This document shows positions 45,828 through 57,291 of a DNA stretch of 64,000 bases, piece by piece. Where the stretch lies: the NCBI GenBank assembly GCA_945643635.1, contig CALZFC010000001.1, positions 7,911,001 to 7,975,000 on the forward strand, read 5' to 3'. Every line of letters starts with the position of its first letter. The stretch's first letter is position 1. This DNA comes from Allodiplogaster sudhausi. Lineage: Eukaryota; Nematoda; Chromadorea; Rhabditida; Diplogasteridae. The notes below the pieces were generated by a model. That model saw only the letters and a program-made list of their open reading frames with translations. It was not told the DNA's origin and ran no database searches. The translations under genes were made by a program, and so were the position numbers.

Positions 45828-47326
45828 CTGGTTCAGGCTTGAGGATGACATATCGTCGATCGGCGAGTGTCTGCTGCACGAATTGCGCGTAGATCTCCTC
45901 CTTGTGAGGGTCGTTGTGGATCTGGAAAGAAGAATCAATCAATAACTGAAATTGATCTACCGTTTCCTGAAAGTGATTATCATCATTTCAGACCCGAAGA
46001 TTGAAAGCGCGTGAATTTTCAACGAGTAATATAACTCGGGAATATTGTCCTGCTTATTCTCATAATGTTATATGAAGTGTAAACACTTATACTCATGTTA
46101 TGCTTTTCTTGAGTAATTATACTATTTAATTGCAAAATGATCTACATAAGAAAAGTTAGATGCAAGCCAAACTCACAATATTGCTCAACATTGCCATTCA
46201 AATAAGCGTTATCGTAAGAAAGAAGAGATTGATCTACCTCCATGTTGAACATGCAGAGAGTGATGTCTAGCCGGTCCAGCTCGGCTCCCGTCGCGAACAT
46301 TGGCAGAACGCTGAACTCGCCGCCCTCCATGTCAAACCAGATCGTGTCGATGAGCGACTCGTTCACGAAGGCGCGCAAGAAGCGCGGCAGATCAACGTGC
46401 ACCACCGGGTGCACGTTGTGTAGCATAAAAGGCGCTCAAAACGAACCTCCGTTAAGCACCGCCGACTTGGACGTTCCGAGTGAACCGCTGATGGCAAAAG
46501 GGAAGAAGACGCCGAGCTCTTTGAAGAGCTTTTCGTTGATCTTAGTTGCGGAATTTTGTTGATTTTCATTCAATTCTTGATTTAGATACAATACTTTTTA
46601 TATTTATTTAATTTTTAACATCATCGGCACTTGGGTCGGCGCCAAAGAAGCGAAGGTTCGGCACTCGCGCCCGAAGTGCGAGCTCGGCTTTGGTGTCGTG
46701 GCCGATGCCGAGAGTCACCATCACTCCGTTTGTCTGGAGAGAAAGAGAGGGGGAGAGAGGGAGAGAGTGAGTGAGTGAGAAAGAGAATGGGAGAGCAAGA
46801 GAGAGAAAGGGAGAGAAAGAGGGAGAGAAAGAGATCAAGTCACCATGATGCCTAGTACGTCAGTGAAAGTATACGAGCAAAAATGAAAGCATAAATAAAG
46901 TAGACCTATTTCTCTTTTTGCATTATTTTAGCAAATTCAAAATGGATCGAAAATGGATACAAATGCGCACTGACTCCGGGATTTGCGGGCAGAATATGAA
47001 ACTTGATCTCGTCCTCGTTTGGAAAAGCCTCGATCACGACCTTTTGCATGGCCGACTGCCCGGCGCACAACTTGACGTCGAGCCAGAATTCGTCCCACAT
47101 CTAAATTTATTGTGATAAAATTTTTTATTATTATTATTATTATTATCTTTAAACTATTGGATTTATTCATTAAAGCTTTTGTTGTAAAAAAAAATGGGCA
47201 AACTTACAGCTGTGTCATTAGCAGCGAGTTCTGTCAGATTTCTGGAGACACACGAATGCCACTCGTTGAACGCGACGCGGACGGCAGAGTTTTCGGTGTC
47301 GCGATACTGTGGGAGAAAGCTCATCG

Positions 47327-47367
47327 AAAGGTCAATGAAAGGTCACAGAAAGGTCAATTAAAGGTCA
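47327..47367 (+). promoter_or_regulatory. AGGTCA half-site array (DR5 spacing), left-arm copy
   Basis: Four AAAGGTCA motifs at 47327-47334, 47338-47345, 47349-47356 and 47360-47367, each with 5 nt between AGGTCA cores. AGGTCA is the nuclear-receptor half-site. The array lies in the intron between FkbM exons 2 and 3. Regulatory function is inference; a minisatellite is the alternative. Confidence 0.5.
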
Positions 47368-47721
47368 AATACTCGCTCGCTATTCAGTAGGCGTGAGACA
47401 GTAGTTTCCTTCGCAAAAATCAAAGTATAAATTCTAAAAAGAACAATTTCTCAGGAAATAACGAATTTTGCATTGTTATTTTGTGAAAATTAGATTTAAA
47501 TAATTATAAGAGATACAGACAGAAGCAGTCGCCGGCAGGTGAGGCATATTCACTACGGAAAAGACGGACGGAGCAATGGCGGGCGTCTCGTCAAAGTGGC
47601 GGCCATTGGGCAGCTGTTAATGTGTATACATTATTATTTTTTAATATTAGCTTAACATCATTATCTATTATGTAACTATTACTAATTATTTTAGTAAGAG
47701 ATCTGTAAGGTTCAAGCTGAG

Positions 47722-48264
47722 CCTGCCCTAGATGCAAGATGAAGGATTTAGACCACAGGGATGGGGTCTCATATGACCCCTATGGTCTACACCAAGTTTC
47801 AGCAAAATTTGAAAATTTTCCCTTCAAGAAACGATAAAAAGTAAAGCGAAATTTTGAGACAGCATAACTTTTTCCATATAGAATATTTTTCAATAATCTT
47901 TTTTATGTATGTTTGTCGTATGCGTACTGTTCTGGCGAACCTTAAGCCCCGCCCCTCGATCGAAAAACCAGCAAAACTAGAGGCTGATGTGCGATTTCGC
48001 CATGAAAATGAACTTTTTGAGTAATGATCACAATGATCTTTTTTGTTCGTAAGCATACAACAAACATGCAGAAGAAAAGATAATTGAAAAATATTCATTG
48101 TTGAAAAAGTTATTCTGCTTCAAATTTTTACCTTACTTTTCATAGCTTCTTGAAAGGAAAATTTTTGAAAAAAATAGTTTCGTTGAAAAGTTGGTACAGA
48201 CCATAGAAGTCATATGTGACCCCATCTCTGTGGTCTAAATCCTTCATCTTGCATCTAGGACAGG
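47722..48264. mobile_element. Foldback element in an FkbM intron, left-arm copy
   Basis: Ends CCTGCCCTAGATGCAAGATG and the inverted equivalent (CATCTTGCATCTAGGACAGG), with the similarity continuing inward for about 75 bp. The right arm keeps only one half (about 52781-53010). No coding capacity. Confidence 0.75.
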
Positions 48265-49350
48265 CCTGTATGGCGCCCGGCTTGATTCTTACAGAGAGGC
48301 TCTCTTAAAATAAAACTGTCATCATTAAACTGACATAAGGAGCCATGGCAAAGGTGAAGAGAAGAGAAGCGAGAAGGAGAAGAGCGACGACTGCGAGCAC
48401 CTGCCGCACTTGCACCGAATTCGTGAAGTGCATCGACTTCTTGCTCATCATCTTTTTATATCACGTAAAAATTAAAGAATTTTTTCAACGTTTTGTTGCA
48501 CTTGAAACCTCAGCGCCAATAAGCAACAAGCAAGAAAATTGCAGCAGATTTTCGACGGCCAGACCAAGGGGGACTAATTTTAAGAGATGTTTACACCGTT
48601 TCCACTTCCTTTGTCTACTTCTGTGATTTTTCTCCATTCTATCGATGATGAATCAAGTTTTTCCTACGCACTTTTCTTTTTTGAGCTCTCTCTCTCCCTC
48701 TTTCTCTCTCCCATATATATCTCTTTCTCTCACTCTCTCTTCTCTCTTCTCTATATCTCTATCTCTTCTCATCACTTCTTTCTCTTTCTCTTTAATTTAC
48801 TCTTTCACTCTTAATCTAGCGTCTAAAATCGCGTTTGCCAGATTGTTTTCGCCTGTATACAGAGAACCTTAATATTTCCCTTTCTTTTTAAGCTGATTCC
48901 TCTTCATATGCTAGTCAGTATTGCTCCAGCATGCCCTTTCTCTCTCTCTCTCTCTCTCTCTCGCTGTCTCTCTCTCCTCACCCTCTCTATTTCCCTAACG
49001 ATCTCTCGCGCCACTCTCTTTCTCTCCCCCCCCCCTTTCCACTGTATCGTAATTTAGGCGGCGCTTGACCATCTGATCTCGTGTGGATTGCTGGAGGGGC
49101 GACGATTTTATCGGAAGTGCGTGAAATGTTTCTTCCTTTCTAGTTTTTTTCAACTACCTACCTCATTTTCCTCCTCTCTTTCCTCTCTCAGTCTCTATCT
49201 CTATCTTTCATATATATGTACATACATAATAACTGGGTTTGAAAAATGGCAAATTTGCTTGCCAAAAATAACAGCAAAAGTAAAAAAAGCAGAAAAAAAC
49301 CAATTTTTTAAATTTACACTGTCTTATATGTATAGTACCGCTCATCAGTA

Positions 49351-50022
49351 CAGTACCGTGCAAAAAGATACGAACACCATGATATTTTGCTATATTTTCC
49401 TTCAAAGTAGACCAAACTTCATGAAATTTTCAGAGTTGTTTCAGTATGCTGTCAGAATCATATCAGCCGATAATTGTTTTCATTGATCCAATACAGTGCT
49501 AGAAAAAATCTATAATTCGAATTACCCAGTATTGCACATTTAGACATGCAAGACAAAATGATTTATTTCTTGGATATTCTGGTAGTTTATATTGGATAGA
49601 TGGTAGATCTGCATTCTATAACATCTTTGCGATAACTTTTTGATCTAGTTTTGATTTAATCCAAAGCCGTTTCATGTTGCCTACCTTCAGTTCGAGATTC
49701 ATTCACTCCGCTTCAGATGAAAAAGGTTCAGCGGGATAAATTCAATCATTTACTGCTATTCCTAGAGCATTAATGATGTCCTAATATTCGTATGTAATTA
49801 CTAAACTAATTCAAATGGTCATTTTGTCTTGCATGTCTAAATGTGCAAAACTGGGTAATTCGAATTATTGATTTTTTCTAGCCCTGTATTGGATCAATGA
49901 AACCAATAATCTTCTACTATAATTCTGACAGCATACTGAAACAACCCTGAATGAAGTTTGGTCTATTTTGAAGGAAAATATAGCAAAATATCATTGTGTT
50001 CATATCTTTTTGCACGGTACTG
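49351..50022. mobile_element. Tc1/mariner-like foldback MITE in the palindrome spacer
   Basis: Ends CAGTACCGTGCAAAAAGATA and its inverse, with TA on both sides (49349-49350, 50023-50024). The inverted repeats extend about 200 bp inward (CTTCAAAGTAGACCAAACTT and inverse). No transposase frame. Confidence 0.8.
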
Positions 50023-50037
50023 TATGTAAGTACAGTA

Positions 50038-50083
50038 CCGGTGCAGAAACTTTCGGAATTTTCGGAAAGTTTCTGCACCGATA
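50038..50083. other. Perfect short palindrome
   Basis: CGGTGCAGAAACTTTC and its reverse complement around a GGAATTTTC spacer, directly next to the mariner-like MITE. Probably the remains of another foldback element. Confidence 0.7.
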
Positions 50084-50234
50084 TTTTTCTGATGGTTTTT
50101 TGATCCTTTCTATGATTTTCTCGAGAAAAAGCTGTGGTGTCATGGCGGAAAAAGAGAGTGAGAAAGGGTGCTCAGTTGCAAATCTCTCAGCAAATCTCTC
50201 AGTGCTATGTATATAGTTTTCTCTCTCTTTCTTC

Positions 50235-50274
<40 letters not shown>

Positions 50275-50729
50275 TCTTGGGTACACCACGTTCTGAAATT
50301 GCGAAAAGAGAAAAAAAGAGAACTAAAGAAAGAGAGAAAGGGAAAAAAAGAGAGAGAGAGAGACACTGCAAGAGATCGCAAACGTTTTCTCTAACTTGTG
50401 AGTTAATTTATTCATACTTACATAAGTCTTACTTGTTTCAAAGTTTGTTTGTTAATCAAACGGTGCATACTCATTTAATTTTTTTCCTAGAGCTTCTACA
50501 TACATTCTTTGAATATGACTGTTCTGTCGCTTCTATAAATGATGTATCCGCTGCCTGCTTCCTACTATGAGCAGCATTTTATTCTTATTCGTGTAACTTG
50601 AAAGGTGCGATACAGAATCTAGCAAGTTCCAAGATTGAAGAATCCGCTGACCGTGATCGAAGGTAATGATGGCAAGAAGAACAATTTTTGCCTATGCTTT
50701 TAGCCTACTCCTTTTTCCCACGCCTTCTG

Positions 50730-50883
50730 CCTAATTCTTTTCTTGATCCTGGAGAGAAGCGCCAGCCAAGAAGTGTGAGGAATTATTCAGAAATTCCAGC
50801 GATTGCTTTGTTGTAATTGTGAGAACGAAAGAATTGGAAGCAGGGGAGATTATAATCGAGGACGAACTTGTAAGAGGGATGAA

Positions 50884-50918
<35 letters not shown>

Positions 50919-51150
50919 CAAAGAGAGAGAGATAAAGATAGAAGTGAGCAGAGGAGAGGATTTGGGAGGGTGAGGCGAAGGCTACCGGTCGATGCTGTGT
51001 ACTCTTCAGAATTGGATAAAGAAGAGAGAGAGAGAGAGAGAAAAAAAAGAGAGAACGAGATAAGGAGAGGGTGTGAGAAAAAGAGGAAGAGAGAGGAAGG
51101 AAGAGAGAGTGATTGTGAGCGTTATGTTGATAATAAATAGTTACATATAT
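50730..51150 (-). repeat. Dispersed CT-core repeat, copy 4
   Basis: Contains GAGATTATAATCGAGGACGA and GA-rich core (50885-51100), matching the reverse strand of copies 1 and 3. Lies in the spacer of the giant inverted repeat. Confidence 0.65.
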
Positions 51151-51159
51151 TGTACTATG

Positions 51160-51540
51160 TACATATGGTTGATATGGACTCTGTGAGTCCTGCCGCCATA
51201 ATAAGTGCAGTGTTTTGGGCGAGAACATGGGGTAATGTAACTGAACAGAAGATGCCCAATCCTCTTCAAAGCACATTCTCACTATGCTATTCTCTGTCAC
51301 CCTCATGCAAGAACAGAGCAAGGAGAAAGAGAGAGAGAGAGAGTCAGAAAGTGAGGAGAAAGCGAGTGAGAGGGAGAAGCTGCGGAGAAAAAGAGAAGGA
51401 GAGAATGAGTGAGAGAAAGAGAGAGATAAAAGTGTGAAGAATTCGAGAAAGAAAAATATGGGGAGAGATATGTATCTATGTATGTATGTAGATTGATCTT
51501 CCTTGTCGATCGTTCACATTCTCCAATCGGTTCCATTGAC
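51160..51540 (+). repeat. Dispersed repeat shared with 18160-18500
   Basis: Same order: GACTCTGTGAGTCCTGCCGC, then GTAATGTAACTG, a GA-rich stretch, then CACATTCTCCAATCGGTTCC. Diverged by perhaps 15-20 percent by eye. Confidence 0.65.
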
Positions 51541-51618
51541 GGTCAAATCTTAGCAAGTTTATATTTCAAATATTTGCACTTGTACTGTTCTAATTTTTCT
51601 TTTTCTTTTGTTGCATAT

Positions 51619-51709
51619 TTTTTTTATGTTGTCTGACCATGAGATGCAAAGCTTTTGGAAGGATCCGCCAGAAAGCTTTGCATTTCATGGTCAGACAACA
51701 TGAAAAAAA
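51619..51709. other. Long hairpin
   Basis: Arms of about 35 bp (ATGTTGTCTGACCATGAGAT with its continuation, and the inverse) around a 16-nt loop, with one or two mismatches, in the palindrome spacer. Confidence 0.8.
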
Positions 51710-53330
51710 AACTTGCTTTCATTCTGAACATTCGAATCCTATTGGCTGTCACCTTAATCGCTGAGCTCGTTTGTAGATTGCAGACGAGAGATGGAAAAGA
51801 GGGGGAGGGGCAGAAGAGAGAATAAAGAAGAGAGAGAGAGAAGAGACCGAGATAGATAGTGATCCTTCTAGAGAATAAAAGTGAGAGACAGATAGAGATA
51901 GAGACTGAGGAAGAGAAAGAGAGGAGGAAGATGAGGTAGGTAGTTGAAAAAACTAGAAAGGAAGAAACATTTCACGCACTTCCGATAAAATCGTCGCCCC
52001 TCCAGCAATCCACACGAGATCAGATGGTCAAGCGCCGCCTAAATTACGATACAGTGGAAAGGGGGGGGGAGAGAAAGAGAGTGGCGCGAGAGATCGTTAG
52101 GGAAATAGAGAGGGTGAGGAGAGAGAGACAGCGAGAGAGAGAGAGAGAAAGGGCATGCTGGAGCAATACTGACTGGCATATGAAGAGGAATCAGCTTAAA
52201 AAGAAAGGGAAATACTAAGGTTCTCTGTATATGGAAGGACAGGCGAAAACAATCTGGCAAACGCGATTTATACGCTAGATTAAGAGTGAAAGAGTAAATT
52301 AAAGAGAAAGAGAAAAAAGTGATGAGAAGAGATAGAGATATAGAGAAGAGAGAAGAGAGAGTGAGAGAAAGAGATATATGGGAGAGAGAAAAAGGGAGAG
52401 AGAGAACTCAAAAAAGAAAAGTGCGTAGGAAGAACTTGCTTCATCGTCTAGAGAGAATGACGAAAAATCACAGTAGTAGACAAAGGAAGTGGAAATGGCA
52501 GTCGAAAATCTGCTGCAATTTTCTTGCTTGTTGCTTCTTGGCGCTGAGGTTTCTAGTGCAACAAGACGTTGAAAAAAATTCTTTAATTTTTATGTGATAT
52601 ACAAAGATGATGAGCAAGAAGTCGATGCACTTCACGAATTCGGTGCAAGTGCGGCCGTCGCTCTTCTCCTTCTCGCTTATCTTCTCTTCACCTTTGCCAT
52701 AGCTCCTTATGTCAGTTTAATGATGACAGTTTTATTTTAAGAGAGCCTCTCTGTAATAATCAAGCCGGACGCCATACAGGCCTGCACTAGATGCAAGACG
52801 AAGGACCACAGAGATGGGGTCACATATGACCCCAATGGTCTGTACCAACTTTTCAAAAAAACTATTTTTTTTCAAAAATTTTCTTTTCAAGAAGCCATGA
52901 AAAGTAAGGTGAAAATTTGAAGCAGAATAACTTTTTCAAAAATGAATATTTCTCAATTATCTTTTTTCCTGCATGTTAGTTGTATGCTTACGAACAAAAC
53001 AAATCAGAAAAATTAGTAATAGTTACATAATAGATAATGATGCTAAGCTAATATTAAAAAATAATAATGTATACACATTAACAGCTGCCCAATGGCCGCC
53101 ACTTTGACGAGACGCCCGCCATTGCTCCGTCCGTCTTTTCCGTAGTGAATATGCCGCACCTGCCGGCGACTGCTTCTGTCTGTATCTCTTATAATTATTT
53201 AAATCTAATTTTCACAAAATAACAATGCAAAATTCGTTATTTCCTGAGAAATTGTTCTTTTTAGAATTTATACTTTGATTTTTGCGAAGGAAACTACTGT
53301 CTCACGCCTACGTAATAGCGAGCGAGTATT

Positions 53331-53371
53331 TGACCTTTAATTGACCTTTCTGTGACCTTTCATTGACCTTT
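53331..53371 (-). promoter_or_regulatory. AGGTCA half-site array (DR5 spacing), right-arm copy
   Basis: Four TGACCTTT motifs at 11-bp steps (53331, 53342, 53353, 53364), the reverse complement of the left-arm array, ending 20 bp before the exon 3 acceptor. Confidence 0.5.
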
Positions 53372-53530
53372 CGATGATCTTTCTCCCACAGTCTCGCGAC
53401 ACCGAAAACTCTGCCATTCGCGTCGCGTTCAACGAGTGGCACTCGTGTGTCTCCAGAAATCTGACAGAACTCGCAGCTAATGACACAGCTGTAAGTTTGC
53501 AAAAAGTTTTTACAACAAAAGCCTTAAAAG

Positions 53531-54211
53531 CAGGGGTGGGCAAAAACCGGCCCGGGCCGGCCCGGCAATTCTCCAGGCCGGGCCCGGGCCGGCCCGGCAA
53601 TGTCCAGGCCGGGCCCGGGCCGGGCTTACAATTGTAGGCCCGGCCCGGCCCGGGCCCTACTTCAAAAAATATCTGGCGGGCCGGGCCCGGGCCGGCCCGC
53701 TGCCTGTCGGGCCGGAACGGGCCGGGCCCTGATTTCCAAGGCCCGGGCCAAGTTTTCAACTGTAAATATGCTTAGATGGAGCAGAAACACGGGCGGGTTA
53801 AATATAACTCATCAAAAATACGTGTAAATGTTTGCAGACGTTGCCCAAATCTGTCTAAACATATCAAAAACGCGAAAAAACAGGATTTTGTTTTGTTTAA
53901 ACCATCATATATTCGGCCTTATTTTTTGGATGCCGACGTATCATTAGGCGTGAAAGGCTAGAAATAGGCCCGGGCCAAGCCCGGGCCAGGCCCCGATTTT
54001 AAATTCAGATGCGGGCCTGGCCCGGGCTGGCCCGCGTTCGATAAGGCCGGGCCCGGGCCGGGCCTTGTACCATTCGGGCCGGCCCGGGCCAGGTCCCACT
54101 AATTTATATTAGGCCGGGCCCGGGCCGGGCCGTAAAAATCATCAGCGGGCCGGGCAGGGCCGGGCCGGGCCGCGGGCCGCCCGCGGGCCTGGCCCGGGCC
54201 GCCCACCCCTG
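53531..54211. mobile_element. 681-bp hAT-type MITE rich in GGCCCGGG
   Basis: Terminal repeats CAGGGGTGGGC and GCCCACCCCTG, flanked by an exact 8-bp duplication CTTAAAAG (53523-53530 and 54212-54219). The inside is dominated by GGCCCGGGCCGG palindromes with an AT-rich centre (53760-53960). No transposase. The corresponding left-arm intron has no insertion. Confidence 0.9.
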
Positions 54212-54277
54212 CTTAAAAGACATTAGTTAAAAGATAATAATTAAAAAAAATAAATTTTTTAATCACAATAAATTAAG

Positions 54278-55482
54278 GGGTGGACTACATTTGCGCACAG
54301 ACACTTGCGCACACCATACATTTGGGACACTTGCGCACAGACACTTGCGCACACACATTTGCGCACACGGACACTTGCGCACAAGGACACTTGCGCACAG
54401 GGACACTTGCGCACAGCGATACTAGCGAAAACCAAGTTTTTGTGAGCTCTTGAGGAGATCATTTTGGTAACTTTTGGGGATACTTTTGGTTTCTTTTGGA
54501 GACACTTTTAGCAAAATTTTGGGGACACTTTTGGTAACTTTTAGGGACACTTTTGGGGATTCTTTTGGTAACTTCTGGGTATCCTTTTGGTTCCTTTAGG
54601 GATTTTTTTACCCTCAGGGATACTTTAGGCCCGTTAGAATTTACGATCAATTTGCATGCATTTTACTATTTTCACCCTTGGCATTATTAGTACTCCTCCC
54701 TCTAATAGTGCCCCTCCCCCACAAGAGTATTGAAAATGGTACCCGCGGGGTTAACAATAGATGAACACGTTAACTTAATTTCTCATAGCCGTGTGTCTCC
54801 TTATAAGCATGCTCCAAAATAATAATATGTAATCAGAGGGGTCACACCCCATGTAAAAATTTGCAAAATTTTAAACACACGAAAAATGAGAATCTTCGAT
54901 TTGCACTCATTTAGCATAAGCTACGCATCCAATGAGCAGCATAGCAGTTGAGAATGCACGCAGGAGCAGTTACAGAGTATAATTGTTCAACTGGTAAACA
55001 CACTGTTATGTTGTTGCTCTTGTAGTGCGTAGCAACTCCTTGGGGCGAAAATAAGTAAATTCATGGTGCAAATACTAATTGTAATCGGTCTCCATAGAAT
55101 GTTCAAGGGATCCAAAAGAATCCCTAAGAGGTTCCTAAAAGGTTATAAACTGGTCCCCAAACGTTGTCAAAAATGTCCTTAAAGTCATCTCGGGTGAAAA
55201 GCTAATGGCAAATTCCGTGAACCATTTATTGGCCATTAGCTTTTCACCCTAGATCTCTGAATGGTTCCAAATGGCTCCAAAAGTTACCAAAAGTGTCCCC
55301 AAGAGTTACCAAAAGTGTCCCCAAAAGTTACCAAAAGTGTTCAAAAAAGTTACCAAAATGGTCCCTCTAAACGTCACAAAAAATTGTGCGCAAATGTCTG
55401 TGCGCAAGTGACCTTGTGCGCAAATGTCTTTGTGCGCAAATGTACTTGTGCGCAAGTGTCTGTGCGCAAATGTAGTCCACCC
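54278..55482. mobile_element. 1205-bp foldback element with TTGCGCACA repeats
   Basis: Perfect 36-bp terminal inverted repeats (start GGGTGGACTACATTTGCGCA), flanked by an exact 8-bp duplication AAATTAAG (54270-54277 and 55483-55490). Subterminal arrays of ACACTTGCGCACA and ACTTTTGGGGA motifs occur at both ends in inverted order (54285-54610 vs 55265-55470). A separate hairpin lies at about 55189-55255. No transposase. Absent from the left arm. Confidence 0.9.
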
Positions 55483-56842
55483 AAATTAAGATGTGGGACG
55501 AATTCTGGCTCGACGTCAAGAAGTGCGCCGGGCAGTCGGCCATGCAGAAGGTCGTGATCGAGGCTTTCCCAAACGAGGACGAGATCAAGTTTCATATTCT
55601 GCCCGCAAATCCCGGAGTCAGTGCGCATTTGTATCGATTTTCGATCCATTTTGAACTTGCAAAAAAAAAGAAATAAGTCTACTTTATTTATGCCTTCTTT
55701 TTTTGCTCGTGTACTTTCACTGACGTAGTAGTCATCGTGGTGACTTGATCTCTTTCTCTCCCTCTTTCTCTCCCTTTCTCTCTCTGCTCCCCCATTCTTT
55801 TTCTCACTCACATTCTCTCTCTCTCTCTCTCTTTCTCTCCAGACAAACGGAGTGATGGTGACTCTCGGCATCGGCCGCGACACCAAAGCCGAGCTCGCAC
55901 TTCGGGCGCGAGTGCCGAACCTTCGCTTCTTTGGCGCCGACCCGAGTGCCGATGAAGTTAAACAATAAATAAATATAAAAAAATATTGTATCTAAATTAA
56001 GAATTGAATAAAAATCAATAAAATTCCGCAACTAAGATCAACGAAAATCTCTTCAAAGAGCTCGGCGTCTTCTTCCCTTTTGCCATCAGCGGCTCACTCG
56101 GAACGACCAAGTCGGCGGTGCTTAACGGAGGTTCGTTTTGAGCGCCTTTTATGCTACAGAATCAAGAAAGACGAGCCTTTGTAGCTGGGCATTTGTTTCT
56201 GCTCCGGAAAAGCGCGGGAATTAAAGTTTGAATTTTTTGAGATGGCAAATACAACGTGCACCCGGTGGTGCACGTTGATCTGCCGCGCTTCTTGCGCGCC
56301 TTCGTGAACGAGTCGCTCATCGACACGATCTGGTTTGACATGGAGGGCGGCGAGTTCAGCGTTCTGCCAATGTTCGCGACGGGAGCCGAGCTGGACCGGC
56401 TAGACATCACTCTCTGCATGTTCAACATGGAGGTAGATCAATCTCTTCTTTCTTACGATAACGCTTATTTGAATGGCAATGTTGAGCAATATTGTGAGTT
56501 TGGCTCGCATCTAACTTTTCTTATATAGATCATTTTGCAATTAAATAGTATAATTACTCAAGAAAAGCATAACATGAGTATAAGTGTTTACACTTCATAT
56601 AACATTATGAGAATAAGCAGGACAATATTCCCGAGTTATATTACTCGTTGAAAATTCACGCGCTTTCAATCTTCGGGTCTGAAATGATGATAATCACTTT
56701 CAGGAAACGGTAGATCAATTTCAGTTATTGATTGATTCTTCTTTCCAGATCCACAACGACCCTCACAAGGAGGAGATCTACGCGCAGTTCGTGCAGCAGA
56801 CACTCGCCGATCGACGATATGTCATCCTCAAGCCTGAACCAG

Positions 56843-56940
56843 GTGCGTGGACTGCATTTTCGCGCAGACACTTGCGCACACCATAGTATTGAGGGCACTG
56901 TGCTGTGCGCATTGGTCTGTGCGCAAATGTATTCCACCCG
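56843..56940. mobile_element. Short TTGCGCACA inverted-repeat MITE, right-arm copy
   Basis: Small relative of the 1.2-kb element: GTGGACTGCATTTTCGCGCA at one end and TGCGCAAATGTATTCCACCC at the other. Begins at the donor of FkbM exon 8, so the GTGCGT donor is at or inside the element edge. Confidence 0.6.
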
Positions 56941-57291
56941 AAGTTGGTCATTCTCGGTTGCTTCCTTACACATCTCAGTGGATCCATCTATACAGAAAAT
57001 GTACAAAACTCGCCACGATTTCTCTCATTTAATTGCTCTTTCTCTTTTTCCTATTTAACTGAATCGAAAGTTCAATCCTGAATAGGCGCTCTTTTGCCTC
57101 AAAAGATAAAGAGCGAGAGCAGATAAATGCTTTCTTTCTCTTGTTTGTTTAAATCTGATAAAACGACAGAAAATTGAAAGAAATTGATTGTCTCCTTTAA
57201 GAAGTGGTCATACTTCCTTTTTTTAGTATTTGTAAGTTGATAACCCTAAGCTGATGGTGAGTATGATAATTTTGATATACTTATGTATGTA

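Larger units (their letters stand above)
45278..48451 (-). pseudogene. FkbM-type methyltransferase, left-arm copy (exon 7 start deleted)
   Basis: Exons: 48451-48335 (MMSKKSMHFTNSVQVRQVL, then hydrophobic AVVALLLLASLLFTFA, a type II signal anchor), 47613-47521, 47306-47208, 47100-46975 (MWDEFWLDVKLCAGQSAMQK), 46733-46620 (VMVTLGIGHDTKAELALR), 46540-46447 (LFKELGVFFPFAISGSLGTS), about 46411-46238 (VHVDLPRFLRAF, IWFDMEGGEFSVL), 45921-45828 and 45369-45278 (stop). Exons 1-6, 8 and 9 are in phase. The D-x-EGxE motif (DMEGGE) is the FkbM/Methyltransf_21 signature; such proteins transfer methyl groups, probably here in the secretory pathway given the anchor. The acceptor and first codons of exon 7 (DGKYN in the right copy) are missing through a roughly 100-bp deletion at about 46420, so the copy is probably non-functional. 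Confidence 0.75.
43556..49190. repeat. Left arm of giant inverted duplication
   Basis: Reverse complement of the right arm (51930-60545). Collinear anchors: 43561-43600 vs 60540-60500; 44370-44470 vs 59745-59645; FkbM exons 45278-48451 vs 57890-52607; 48990-49190 vs 52090-51930. Many stretches differ by only a few bases per hundred. Differences are mainly insertions in the right arm and a roughly 100-bp deletion in the left. Confidence 0.9.

Noticed and set aside
53337..53759. 140-codon minus-strand frame (Gly/Pro/Arg-rich)
   Set aside because: Produced by GGCCCGGG repeats of the hAT-type MITE read through into FkbM exon 3.
55261..55557. Open frame encoding repeated SYQKCPQ and CAQV motifs
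   Set aside because: Arises from the subterminal repeats of the foldback element; the mirrored repeats at the other end give a similar frame on the other strand.
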